From NCBI GenBank assembly GCA_013398955.1, contig VWPU01008360.1, positions 1-64,000 of the forward strand: DNA of 64,000 nt, read 5' to 3'. Of this stretch, positions 24,938 through 36,490 are shown piece after piece. The translations under genes were made by a program, and so were the position numbers. This DNA is from Callaeas wilsoni. Its lineage: Eukaryota; Chordata; Aves; Passeriformes; Callaeidae. Within the stretch, counting starts at the first letter, position 1. Each line of letters begins with the position of its first letter. The notes beneath the pieces were generated by a model. The model was not told the origin of the DNA. It ran no database searches and saw only the letters and a list, made by a program, of their open reading frames with translations.

Positions 24938-26080
24938 GTTTTATATTGAACTGGAAAGCTAACTATTTGCTGTGATCCAAACCAGAGTGCTCTAAAAGTT
25001 TTGTAGATAATCTAAGCCACTCTGTGGGGAGATGCTGGCTATTTTCTTCCCATTTGGCTTCCACAACTGCACTTCATGTCTCATAGTGCCATGCATTTGC
25101 TAAATCATACCCCACATTTTTGTTAGAATTTGCAGCTGCATATCCATAATGAGCACCTCTGCAGGGACCTCACCCACAACCCGGCAGTCATCCCTCTCCT
25201 TCATTACCAAAACTCTCTCTGCTTTGGCCCCATCACTGAGCCCAGCTTTACTGATAGATTCACTGCTTTATGATGTGTGTCTGATCCCCTGGCAGCCCTG
25301 CACCGCCCCACCAGCTCGCAGTTGCTGCTCTTTCCTCTTGCACACAAAGCTGAATTCACAATTCCTGCTGCTGATATAGAGAAATGCTGGTGTGCACCTG
25401 CTCTGTACTAAGGTGAAGCCACCTCGGTAGAGAAATGAGTGTTTCCCAGTTTTAATGAGTACAGTAAGGTTAACCTGGCAGGTTACAACAGGTAGTAATT
25501 GTCTGCTGTTACATGGTGATAACAACGTGACCATAGTGTTATTATGGTAATAGCATCACAACATTCTCTTAATATGCTGAGGCCAAATAAGGTCTGTATT
25601 ACCTTATCTTAGAGGTAATTTATTCCTATGAATTGCACTGTGAGGCAACGCCATGGGGATTTTGCAGCTCAGGCAATCCTGAGAGAAGTTTATGAGTGCT
25701 CACATGTGATGAACGTTTGCAATAGCTGAAAGAACACCTGAACTCCTTGGCGTGAGCCTTAATTGATTCCTAGGCAAAAGTTGGTCTAATGCTGTAAATA
25801 ATCCGTGCACTTTTCTTTTGGTCCTGTGAGGCCAAGGGGAGAGTGGGACCTCACTGCACATAAGAGAGAAAAAGTGCCTCAAAGTCATTAAAAAAGTACC
25901 AAGAAATTGGACTCTGATAATTTTTTTTTTCAGTCCTGGTCATATAATCCATCCTTAATTTGAGATGTCACAACTGTCCTCCAAGTTCCTGTTGAAAATG
26001 CCCTCCCCTCCTCCAGAGGAGGCAGAAGGGACCATCTCCTTGCAGCAGAAACGCCTGCGGTACAGCTCTCCAGAATCAGG
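24938..26080. other. Unique noncoding sequence
   Basis: No recognisable coding sequence. The stretch 25500-25640 has repeated TATTA/TAATA words and a small inverted repeat (CCATAGTGTTATTATGG) and may be regulatory. Evidence for that is weak. Confidence 0.5.
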
Positions 26081-26175
26081 GTCCAATTAGCTGCACATAA
26101 GCTAAAGAAAAAAGCTTTACAATATGTGCCAACATGGTGGTGACTAATTGCATGTGACAGTGGACTAATTGTGTT
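26081..26175. promoter_or_regulatory. Cluster of three CTAATTG-type homeodomain sites
   Basis: CAATTAG at 26084-26090, CTAATTG at 26144-26150 and CTAATTG at 26165-26171 are three copies of the same 7-bp homeodomain core within 90 bp, one of them inverted. CTAATTG is the core recognised by LHX, VSX and similar homeodomain proteins. A homotypic cluster suggests a regulatory element, but the count is small enough for chance in AT-rich DNA. Confidence 0.3.
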
Positions 26176-26320
26176 GTGCCTTTAAGCAAGTACAGTACTA
26201 GAATGGAGATGGTGACTCCAGCTTTGCTCTCGACGCAGTCTGGGGAGTGGATAATTTAGCTGGGGAAATCTGTCTGCAGTGGGGTGGCACCAGGCTGCTG
26301 GTTCCTTCTGAGCCTGGACC

Positions 26321-26640
26321 ATCCAGGAGCACCTGGAGCATCCAGGAGGATCTGGGCCATCCAGGAGCACCTGGGGCATCCAGGAGGATCCGGACCATCC
26401 AGGAGCACCTGGAGCATCCAGGAGGATCTGGGCCATCCAGGAGCACCTGGAGCATCCAGGAGGATCTGGGCCATCCAGGAGCACCTGGGGCATCCAGGAG
26501 GATCCAGACCATCCAGGAGTACCTGGAGCATCCAGGAGGATCCGGACCATCCAGGAGCACCTGGAGCATCCAGGAGGATCCGGGCCATCCAGGAGGACCT
26601 GGAGCATCCAGGAGGATCCGGACCATCCAGGAGTACCTGG
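26321..26640 (+). repeat. Minisatellite B: 19-bp monomer, 38-bp dimer, ~8.5 dimers
   Basis: Two related 19-mers alternate: ATCCAGGAGCACCTGGAGC and ATCCAGGAGGATCTGGGCC. Together they form a 38-bp higher-order unit repeated from 26321 to about 26640. Substitutions are few (ATCTGG/ATCCGG, GCACC/GTACC). Because 38 is not a multiple of three, all three plus frames and all three minus frames stay open for 140-180 codons with a 38-residue period. This explains the apparent proteins here. Each dimer carries a CACCTG E-box (changed to TACCTG in a few copies). Confidence 0.97.
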
Positions 26641-28259
26641 CCAGCCCAGCTCAGCTGCAACAACCCCACCATCAGGGGCAGGAGCACATCAAATATTTGT
26701 ATTGTTATTCCTAGATTTTACTGTAATCAATACCCAAAAAAGATTCTGGTTTCTTTACCTAATATAAGGCGCTTTTTTGGGTGCTTTTTTTTGGAACATT
26801 CTCCAAAGAAGGACTTTCATAGATACTGACGAATAAACCTGGGAAAATGAGATCTCCTGCCATTCTTCCCACCACAAGAGCTCTCTGATCTGACTGATGG
26901 CCTGGTAGGGGCTGCTGCTAAATCCTGCTCCCCAGAGGAGCCTCAGGTGACACTGTGAGAGTGCAAGAGTTCTGGGCTCATTATGAATGAGGAAAGAGGG
27001 ATGGTGAGCTGAGGGAAACAGCGACATCAGAGAGGGGTTTGCAGGCAGTAGACTTCGTAACTCCTGGCAGCTCTTCTGCAGCTGTCCTTGCCCTGAAGCA
27101 AGGGAGCCCAGGGCAGGAGATTTTTCTAGTGACTTAGGAAAAAAAAATATATTCATCAAACTAAGTCAACAAAAGCCCATGGATCACACTGACATCGCTC
27201 TACAGGCACAGAGGATTGCAGACATCTGGGAGCTAAGAAGGAACTTTGCAACTGAATACCACTGCCCATCAAGTTAGTGAGCAGAGATAGTATCAAAATT
27301 CAGGATTGGTGATATTTCAGAGAAAGATTGCAAAAAAAAGCAGATGTGTAAAACCTAATAAGCTGTGTGCCAATGCAATGTCAAAGTGAGCATGTAATAT
27401 TGATGAGATTTTAAAATGTACATATACATTCAATTTTGATACAAATGGTAAATCATATAATAAAATAAATCAGAATATTTTACCTGCTAGGCTTGAAATG
27501 CAGTTGGAAAGGAATTTACTACAGGGTAGCCTTTAGTAATAAATAGTAGAAGGAAGCACATCACTCATAAACATTCCTTTGTGAATGGAGTGCTTTCATT
27601 TATGAAAAGGTTACTGTGGTCAAAATGATCTATTCTGCACAGTAGGACACAAGCACTGCTCTGGAGAATTTCAGTCTTTCTGAAGAAAGGAATCATATTA
27701 TAGCATGGGAAACTGCCCTCAATCTGACAGAGAGGTCACCTTTGTGGGTATTTTCTTAGAAAAAAATTATTGTCTGCTTGTCATCATAGTTACTTGAGTG
27801 TCTCTCAGATTGCAATATTCCCTAATCCTTAACAAAATGAGCTATGTGTTTTATTATCATCCCCCCTTCCTAAAATTATATGCCAAGGATTTTACCCAGT
27901 TTTGTAAGGTTGATTCCAAACTATTAAAGACTTTTTCCTCCCCTTTTTTTAAAAAAAAAAAAATTCTGTTAGAGTTTATGCCAATGCACTTGACAATTTT
28001 TACTTTCTGCTTCATTCAGCAATTGCTGCAGCAATGTTAAAATAAAGGTTTTCATCTAAGAAGAGGATTCTTTAATCATATTATTGAATAATTTTTGATG
28101 GAAAATAATTACAAGTTCACGTGAGGTAAATAAATTATGTATTATCATTAAATGTAAAAAAGTATGATGTAATGATAATTCTTGCGATATGGCAGATGAA
28201 GGATAACTCTGCTATGAAAACAAAGCAGAGTGACTCTAAGGATGCCCACTGATCTGTTT
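26641..28259. other. Unique noncoding sequence
   Basis: AT-rich overall. A 134-codon minus frame (26755-27159) has no recognisable domain. A-rich runs occur near 27950. No mobile element is identified. Confidence 0.5.
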
Positions 28260-28680
28260 TGGCTGTGAGGGCTCTCCAGCTGAGCTCAGGGCTCTCTCGT
28301 GCCAGCTGTTCGAACACAGAGCGGGATGCTCGGGATGGGGACAGGAAGGAAAACCTGACCAAGGCAGCAGAGGCAGCGAGGTGCTGGGGCCATAGGGCAG
28401 GGGTGGGACAGCAGCCCAGGCTCCTGCATCCCTGGCTCCTGCATCCCCCTCCACTCTGTATCTGTTGATTTATGTCTAAACCACCTTTTTCTCCCGAACT
28501 CGGGCAGAAGAAGCATCGCTCCTCTCCCTGTGAAAACAGCGTTTTATCAGCCGTGGCTCCTCAGCACATTTCAGATAAGAGGCCCAGGGGCCTCCAGGCT
28601 GCGGCAGGAGCCGAGGGCTCCCCTGTCCTCCCAGAGCTCCTCCTGCTCCACAGCCCTGCAGGTGTGTGGGAAGCAACTCC
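28260..28680. other. GC-rich patch with scattered CpG
   Basis: About 420 bp of GC-rich sequence with several short open frames on both strands. Nothing recognisable as protein. It could be an old exon remnant or a regulatory patch. Confidence 0.4.
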
Positions 28681-29816
28681 ATAAATACCTTTGTGCATAG
28701 AAATGAGAAGTTATTTTAAAATTCGATTACTATCATAAAAAGCGTTGCTGCCGCTTCTCATCTGTTCTACCTTTCCACTTGCATTCTTTTTATTGCTGCT
28801 AAGCTTCTTACCATGCCAACGTCTTTTAGGTTCATGATTATAAAGTATTTAAAAATATCCAAGCTGTACTGGGTGATAGCAAGTTGAAATTAATAGGCTC
28901 TAATTTGAAAAATGAGAAGCAGCTAATGCATTATTTAGAGAAACATGTTGCTTACTGAAAAAAAAAAAAGAAAGAAAAAAAAAGGAAAAAAAAGAGATTT
29001 GTTTTCCTTTATAGCAGAGTCTGGTCTTTTGCTGTTCTATTATCTGATATATTTTACCTCTACATGGCACATTTTACCTCCAGAAACATAGATTTTTTTT
29101 TCCCCCAGAAATTTAAAGCATCCAGAAATGGGCCTTTCATTTTGAAGAATACGAAATTGAAATGAGAATAATACCTGCTGATGTAGCTGTCTGGTACCAA
29201 ATCACATCACTCAGCCTGGCTGTTGTCATGCTCTGTGAGGACTCTGATGCTTTTTGTATTTAGGCAACTTCTCTTTGCTTTTCTTAAGAAAAAGCCTTAT
29301 CCTGATAAGGCTTGGCCCTGTCTGGAGCATGCAGATACCCTACTGCACTCATTCCAGCCAGGAGGACGAGGCTGGATTTAAGGAGAGGTTGGGCCCATCA
29401 CTCACCTACCTCATTCCTGGGTGTTTGTACAACCCTCATAAACCCTGGGATGAAGCCAGGAGAACCTGGTCAAAAGTCACAGAAACTTGCTGAAGTTGCA
29501 ATAACGTAAAATAAGTAGGAAGCTCAAATTAAGGTAATGATTCTTTGGGTTTTATTTATTTAACAGATGGAAATACCATTCTTCTTCCATAACCACGCAA
29601 AACAAAGCTGGGGGGGAAATGGCACTTCCCAGGAGTTTCAGTGCCAGCACCTCTGTGATTGCTTTGCTCACATGTATGGGATGCAATCCCTGGGAAAGAG
29701 AAAGGGATAAACCTCCTCCTCGAAAGGGCACGGGCAGCACAGGCGTGTGGCGAGAACCAGGCTGCCTCGCGCTGTGCCCCTGGGCCGCGCGGGGATCCAG
29801 CTCCCGAGGGGCTCCC
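28681..29816. other. Unique noncoding sequence with a purine tract
   Basis: AT-rich sequence; 28957-28996 is an A/G-only tract of about 40 bases. The short frames at 29254-29509 are not recognisable. Confidence 0.55.
28957..28996 (+). repeat. A-rich purine tract
   Basis: About 40 bases consisting only of A with five interspersed G positions or pairs. It is simple low-complexity sequence. Confidence 0.9.
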
Positions 29817-30475
29817 GGGATGTCCTGCAGCTTCCCACGGGATGTCCTACCGCCGGCCATGGGAGGTCCTGCAGCCTCCTGAGGGATGGCCTGCAGCCTC
29901 CTCCCATGGGATGTCCTGCAGCCTCCTGCGGCATGCCCTCCCGCCTCCTGAGGGATGTCCTGCAGCCTCCTCCCGCAGGATGTCCTGCAGCCTCCTCCCC
30001 CGGGATGTCCTGCAGCCTCCTCCCGCAGGATGTCCTGCAGCCTCCTCCCCCGGGATGTCCTGCAGCCTCCTCCCGCAGGATGTCCTGCAGCCTCCTCCCC
30101 CGGGATGTCCTGCAGCCTCCTCCCGCAGGATGTCCTGCAGCCTCCTCCCCCGGGATGTCCTGCAGCCTCCTCCCGCAGGATGTCCTGCAGCCTCCTCCCC
30201 CGGGATGTCCTGCAGCCTCCTCCCGCAGGATGTCCTGCAGCCTCCTCCCCCGGGATGTCCTGCAGCCTCCTCCCGCAGGATGTCCTGCAGCCTCCTCCCC
30301 CGGGATGTCCTGCAGCCTCCTCCCGCAGGATGTCCTGCAGCCTCCTCCCCCGGGATGTCCTGCAGCCTCCTCCCGCAGGATGTCCTGCAGCCTCCTCCCC
30401 CGGGATGTCCTGCAGCCTCCTCCCGCAGGATGTCCTGCAGCCTCCTCCCATGGGATGTCCTGCAGCCTCCGGGAG
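29817..30475 (+). repeat. Minisatellite C: 25-bp monomer, 50-bp dimer, 21 regular copies plus degenerate edge
   Basis: The motif GATGTCCTGCAGCCTCCT starts at 29954 and recurs every 25 bp without an indel to 30454, which gives 21 copies. Endings alternate between CCCGCAG and CCCCCGG, making a regular 50-bp dimer. About five degenerate copies precede it from 29819 on, with irregular spacing. Each regular copy contains a CTGCAG palindrome. Since 25 is not a multiple of three, every frame is open on both strands, giving frames of 345 codons (minus) and 298 codons (plus) with a 25-residue period. These are not genes. Confidence 0.98.
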
Positions 30476-32439
30476 AAGCGTCAGCCTCAGCTCTGAGCCT
30501 TCCATTCTCTGGCGTGTGTTCTCCAAGAATAAAAACCAGGAGCAGCTGCCAGTGATAAATAGTACAATGTGTTCAGATACAAACCTCAATCTCCATTATA
30601 CTATTTTTAAGAGGTCTATTAGCAACGTAAGCACTCGTGGAAACAGTCTTACATTTTGCATGTATCCCTGAATAGATCCCAGTGACTTTGTGCTGACACA
30701 TGTCTTTGCACCCAATCATGAGAGTCAGTGCAGGATTTTTTTTAACCTTAAATTAAATTAGGCTCATCTGTTTCAGAGTACTTGTCTTTTATGACATTAC
30801 TTCATTTAAATCCAGTCCCAAAGCAAAAAGGGAATTTTAAATTTATTATTAGAAGCCCAAAAAGAGGCTCATAAGAAGATCCTCAGTGTTAAAAATTGTA
30901 GTTTTAGAGTTCTGCAGAGAGAATCAATAGTTGGGCTACAGCACAGCAAGTAACAAATACCCACTGCATTTCATTTCAATTAAGCATTTCATTTCAATTA
31001 ATTACTCAGACAAAATCTATCTAATTTCTTTCCACACTGCAGACTATTTTCCCCCAAAACATTGGCTTTGTTGAAATCATGGACATCCATTTGGAAATTT
31101 TCATTAACTAGCACAGCTTGCTCAAACCTAAGCCAAAAAATACAATATCATATAACAAAATTTCCATAGCTGGGCTTAGGACTTGATATTGCAGCTAGTG
31201 CTGGATTTGTATTGAATTCAGAGGAAATAAAAGCAGACATTGTCCCTTAATGGGCACTTGTGGTGAAAGTGCACAATTGAACAGCAAGGCATACTCTTCC
31301 CCGTGCTTGTAGATAATATTTATCCTCTTAGCATTGCACAGAAACTTTAAAGGCTGCTTGATGGAAGGCAGATGTGCACCTCCAGCTCCTTCCCTGGAAA
31401 TGCAAACAGGTCCTTCAGCTATTGCCAAGCAGGACAGGCGTGCTAAAATATTTGATACATTTACCCCTCCTCAATAATCCTATTATCTTCTGTAATTGAA
31501 ACTGTATCTGAAATTGTATGGATGGCACATAATAGTCAGAAAAGCAGTAGTGGATGCAAAGAAGAGAATGTAATGCTAACATGAGATGAGGCTGGCTCTG
31601 GGTCTTGTAATAATATATATCATTAGCTATCCTAACTGACGTAAATGAGAGAATAAAAATGCTATTTCTCTGTAACAGTTGAAAGAGGAGAAAATACCAT
31701 GCTTTTCAGGAGCTTCTGTACCTTAAGGCAAAACAGCTTTTTAATGCTTTTCCTTGGATTTGATATTAGTTTTTTCCCTGTTACATGGCTTAATAAAAAC
31801 AAGGTTCATGTGCCACTGAGCAGCACGGTTCCAAAATGCTTTTATGTCAAATAAATTAATAGCTTTTTAGGTTCCCATCATGTACCTTCATGAGCAGTGT
31901 CTTCCCTGAAAATTAAATGGAGGCGAAGAAGCAAACTGGGAAATCCTGACTGAGCTGGGCAAGCACCTGAAAAACAGAGGTTCAGTTACAGCTTAGAAAA
32001 GGCCAGAGGCTTGGAGAAACTGGAAGGTGAACTTAATTCCCAAGCTGCTGTGGCAGATTAAAAACAAAAAGTGGGCAGAAAGTCTCCAAAGGGCTGTGGG
32101 TCCACACAGAACATGGGGATGGGCAGGGCCAGCCAGAATTGTGTGAAAGGGACCTACATGGCTGGGAATATCAGTGGCCAGGAAAAAACAAATGGCATTT
32201 CTCAGTCACGCTCACATATGGCTGCAAGAGAGGGTTAGGTACCTTTCTGCATTTGGTTTTCAGTAGCAGTCTCCAGATGACTCCTAATAGACAATAAATT
32301 AATGTAATTAATTATACAGATATGAATGGGTAGAGGAAGGAATAGTAGAGGAACTGGTGGTTCAAAATGTTTTGATATAAAATAGTCATTTAAATTTTGT
32401 TTCCATCTAAACAAAGCAGATATTTCAATTTATTTAAAT
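30476..32439. other. AT-rich unique noncoding sequence
   Basis: No recognisable coding sequence and few open frames. An exact 18-bp duplication lies at 30966-31001. A short AT-only stretch occurs near 31610. Confidence 0.55.
30966..31001 (+). repeat. Exact 18-bp tandem duplication
   Basis: GCATTTCATTTCAATTAA occurs twice head to tail at 30966-30983 and 30984-31001 with no difference, suggesting a recent slippage event. Confidence 0.95.
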
Positions 32440-32533
32440 TGTTTTGGTTTTGGTTTTGGTTTGTTTCTTTGCTTGTTTTGGGGGGTTTTTTGGTTGGGTT
32501 TGGTTTAGGTTTTGGTTATTTTTCTGTTTTGCC
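32440..32533 (+). repeat. G/T-only low-complexity tract
   Basis: TTTTGG, TTTGG and GGGTTT words in irregular succession, with hardly any A or C. The first part, TGGTTTTGGTTTTGGTTTGT, carries regularly spaced GG pairs. It is the strand complement in composition of the C/A tract at 24807-24937. The 146-codon plus frame 32444-32884 starts within it and is not recognisable. Confidence 0.9.
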
Positions 32534-34041
32534 AGACCATTTCTCATTCTGAGTATCCCAATTCAGAGGAACTCAAGCCATCATGCACAACTAAATCAAG
32601 TCATTGAAACCTCTGTATTTGTGAAACACATTTCAGAAATACATGTTTTAATAGGGTTTTTGGTTCTAGATGTTAAGATTTGGAACAGCCAAAGTGATAT
32701 AACTGAAACGAATGTTTTTCACCAAATATTCTGCAATGAGACCAGATTTTATGATCCTGAAGCCTTCATTAGAATGGATGCTCTAAGTTGTGCCCAGTTC
32801 TGCAGTTCCAGTCATGTGCTTGCTGTTCAATATTTGTGTTCAATTCCACACTGCATTTCCGACTCCATTCGTTTCTGGTTTTAATCTCTACCAAGCCTTT
32901 TAGAGTCCTTTAAAATACTCCTTTGGCTGTTTCATTCCTCTCACGGTTCCTGAGTTTCACCATGGTTGTTGTGGTGAGATGGCCATGCCACAGGATGGAG
33001 AGGCAGGGAAATCCAGACCATCCTGCAGGAGCAGAAGATTCCAGCATGTTCCTATTTCCCTGCTCGTGGCAGGGAAGAGCCACTGAACTGGAAACACCAG
33101 ACCTAAGCCAGTGCCGAGCTGTGGGCTAACTGGTGGTGGGTGCAAGGGAGGAATCACATCTCTAGAAGTCAATAAATGTCATTAAGGGTCTTTTGTTCTT
33201 ATTTATGTGACAGTTAAATGTATGATCCCCCTGAGTGTGTGGAAACAGGATCAATGATGAACTTCAATCCACACAATCACTTCTTATGTGAGACATAACC
33301 TTGGCTATTAGCTCCCAGATCAATCAATAACCTATTATCTCATGAGCTAAGAAATAAATACTGCCTCAGGCCACTATTAATTAGAACAGCCAGGGAGGTA
33401 TAGACCAGAAGATACATGATGTTGTTGCTCCTGATCACTTGAACCACAGAATGAAGCTGAACTGAGAAGATTTGGTTTAGATTTTTTGTTAGTGGGTGGG
33501 GTTTTTTTCACTTGTTGGTTTGTGGGTTTTTTGAGCAGGCAAAATGGGTCTTTTTCTGATATGATCCATTACTTCTTTCAAAAAGAGCAAAGTTTTGACA
33601 GTGCAGAATTGGTTACTTTCCTTGACTTGAAGCAGTAAGTTCTCTGATATGTTCATTACAAATGTGAAGGAAATACAGCTTTCTGATAATGTTGTTTAAG
33701 TGTGTGGATCCAGGAGACACACTTTCAACATAAAAAAAGACTTACTGAGAATCACTGACAATTAAGGACTGGTCCTCATATAAAAAAAGCCAGATGTTAA
33801 CGTTTATCAAGCCTTTTTGCTACACTCAGACCCTTGATTCGAACATGAAGGCTTAGGAAAGGCTTGCTGAAGAGGCAGGATTTAAAAAGAAAGCTAATAT
33901 GTTTGAAGATAAGTTGCAGGTGGAATTTAACCCCTGCGCATATTTCCAAAAGGAAGGTTACAGCAGAGCTGTGCAACTATGAAGAAAAGCAAAGCAGAGC
34001 AAGGTGTGAGTGTCACAGGTTATTTCAAAATCCTCTTGTCA
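32534..34041. other. Unique noncoding sequence
   Basis: No recognisable gene. A second, shorter G/T-rich stretch sits at about 33474-33533. Otherwise AT-rich up to the LTR boundary. Confidence 0.55.
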
Positions 34042-34584
34042 TGTTTTAACCCCAGCTGGGAATTAAGTACCACTTGCTCCCTCCCCACAGGTGGGATGGG
34101 AGGAGAACTGGAAAAAAAAAAGTGAAACTCATGGGTTGACATAAGAACCATTTAATAATTGAAATAAAATAAAAGATAGTAATAGTATTAACAGTAACAA
34201 TGATTGTAATAAAAAGGAGAGGAGGAGAGAGAAAACCCAAGAAAAATGATGCAAATACCATTGCTCACCCCCCGCTGATCAATGCCCACCCATCTTTGAG
34301 CAGTGATTGGCCCCTCCTGGGGAACTTCCCCCAGTTTGTGTACTGGGAGCGACATTCCAGGGGATGGAATAGCCCTTTGGCCAGGTCAGCTGTCCTGGCT
34401 GTGCTCCCTCCCAGCCTCCTGTGCACCCACAGAACACTGAAGAGTCCTTGAGTAGGGTGAGCACCTCTGAGCAAGCACCAAGCCCTCAGTGTGACATCAG
34501 CCTTATTCCAGTGCTGAATCCAAACACAGCCCTGGAGCAGCTACTGAGGAGTACATGAACCCTAACCCAGCCAAAACCAGGACA
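34042..34584 (-). mobile_element. Solo LTR of an avian ERVL-type endogenous retrovirus
   Basis: On the minus strand the element opens with TGTCCTGGTTTTGGCTGGG and ends in TTAAAACA. The TG...CA termini and internal order match the widespread avian ERVL-type LTR as I remember it. In minus-strand order there is a U3 region, then a degraded TATA-box region at 34331-34347 reading CCCAGTACACAAACTGG. Next come a poly(A) signal ATTAAA at 34151-34156, a sequence like TCAACCCATGAGTTTCAC, and a T-rich tract. No primer-binding site, gag, pol or env lies on either side, so it is a solo LTR left by recombination. I see no matching 5-bp target duplication. The TATA mutation and the missing duplication suggest an old, probably silent copy. 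An octamer ATGCAAAT lies at 34249-34256. Confidence 0.9.
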
Positions 34585-36330
34585 CCCCTCCAAACAAGCA
34601 CAAGGAAAACATGAACAGAAGTGCAGCCAGCCCACTCTTCCAATAGTAAAAGGATAACTCACTGTCAGTAAAAGGAGATTGCTGATAATTAATGGAAGGC
34701 AAGATGTTCTACTGCTATTCTTGTTTTAATACCAATAAAATCAGAGAGCAGTTGATAAATATCCCCGTTTGTTGTCACTGGCCCTCAAGCCATTCGGGTT
34801 CTCCACAACATGAACTTCTTGACTCCTGCTCTGTATTTTACTGCTGTGAATTAATCCTGTATTTAATGACAGATACAAGAGCAGTCACAGCAGGATGTGA
34901 TCTGATGCAAACACAGTCAAAAAAGTTGTCTAGTTCACCTTTGCTTGCAACATTTACCAAAACTGGTGACCACTCCTGGATAATTAAATAAGTTAAAGAT
35001 ACAGCATTTGTGTATGAGCTGCACATGTATAGATCTTCGTCAGTCGTTAGCAAAAGCCTTAAGCTGTACAGCTTTTGGTTGCTTTTCTAAACATTTTCTC
35101 TTGAACATGATTTATGGGGCAGTTGTTGCAAGATGAAGCCTGGAGAAAACACATTACTCACAGAAATCAGGAACAACTCTTTGAACAAGATCTGCCCATC
35201 TGTGACAAACCGAGAGCCGACTGCCCTGCTGATCAGAGAGGCGCGGGCTGGCGACGGGGCTGGTGCTGGGACAAGGCTCTCACACTCCTCTTCTCCAGGC
35301 CTCTCTCCCAGCAGAGCACACGCTGGGGCTTTCCAAACTTGCCAGTTTGAGGTGCTTCATCAAAACTGGTGATTTTGAGCTACCCTTGTGATGGCTGTTG
35401 AGTTTACACATTTAAGTCCTTTTTGGTGTCAGCTACAGACCTAAGAACATCTGAGGACACATTTGGATGCTCCTGATCTTGGCACAACTTTCTCTGAACT
35501 TAGCTTTTAAGTTTCATAAGCAGTACTAAATTCTTTATATGTAGATTCTTTCTGTTTCTTTATGCTCTATATCAAGGGCAAATGTAAAGTGATTTTATTC
35601 TTTTTTAATCTATCGAGTCAAGGTACAATTACTGCAAACTTTGCTCTATGTGCACTAGCTAATAAAGATTAAGTTTATTACAGCACTGCACATTTTCTAA
35701 ATGAAAGTACTCACTCCTGCTCAAGAAGGTCAATCTTTTTTCAGAATCAGGGTGGGAAGGGAACAGCACAGATGGGGCTGACCCACACCAAGTCACTTGG
35801 AAATCTGTTCCTGGCTGGTCTGGGTACACAATTTCCACAGTGCCAGAAAAAGTAGGAAGCTCTGGCTGACACTGTTTACACACAAGTGTTTGTGCAGGCA
35901 TTGGGAAATAGATATCAATTTACCTAAATATTGGTGGTCCCACTAAGAGAAATATTTGGGCTTAAGGTTGAAATAAATTCCATGAGGTGCCAGAGCTGAA
36001 CACTGTCTGTGCTCTACAGACGTAGAGCTGGTCAATAGGCAGCCCTGGGCATGGAGACTTGGTGGGTTCTAGGCTGTATAAATATGACTCCTTTACTACT
36101 CTTTAGTTGTTTTGAGCCTCTGACCCTCATCCTTTTGAAAAAAATCCAGTTTGGATTTTCCAGTGTATGTATTCTGGGAAATTAAATTATTCTAAAACAA
36201 AACATAGTTTTAATTTAAAGGAGGAAGAGCTGGCCTGACATAACTGGCGTTGGTGAATTCAGGAGAGCCAGAGCTGCTGAAGTGTCGTCCTTGATATTCT
36301 CTCTTTCTTCTTAATCCTTTCATTCTGTTT
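34585..36330. other. Unique noncoding sequence
   Basis: Short frames (at most 99 codons) without recognisable products. A 14-bp perfect palindrome, AAGCTGTACAGCTT, is at 35061-35074. No further retroviral sequence follows the LTR. Confidence 0.55.
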
Positions 36331-36490
36331 ACCAGACTTGTGTCAAATGAAGTCTGTTGTTTCGCTGTCATAAAGTTTCCTTTAAAAAGCTGGTAGCACG
36401 AAAGCAATTCAAATAGTGACTGCAGCCTTTTGAACCGCCTGTTAATTCTGTGAGGACTGGAGCTATGAAATATTTTCTTTGACATATGTT
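36331..36490. promoter_or_regulatory. Candidate conserved noncoding element
   Basis: Repeat-free sequence that includes TGTCATAAAGTTTCC, CCTGTTAATTCTGTG and GAAATATTTTCTTTGACAT. It has CDX/HOX-like (CATAAA) and homeodomain-like words. A 91-codon minus frame (36210-36485) covers part of it but has no recognisable domain. Weak, texture-based call. Confidence 0.2.

Noticed and set aside
26182..26829. Collagen-like Pro/Gly-rich ORFs on both strands
   Set aside because: They arise from the 38-bp repeat read in all frames. There is no true Gly-X-Y periodicity.
29817..30475. Possible CRISPR-like array of 25-bp repeats
   Set aside because: The repeats are contiguous with no unique spacers, and the genome is vertebrate.
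29552..30589. 345-codon minus ORF and 298-codon plus ORF
   Set aside because: Both are translations of the 25-bp repeat, with a 25-residue period in every frame. No unique domain is attached.
32440..32533. Telomere-like G/T repeat
   Set aside because: The units are irregular TTTTGG/TTTGG words. No vertebrate TTAGGG array is present.
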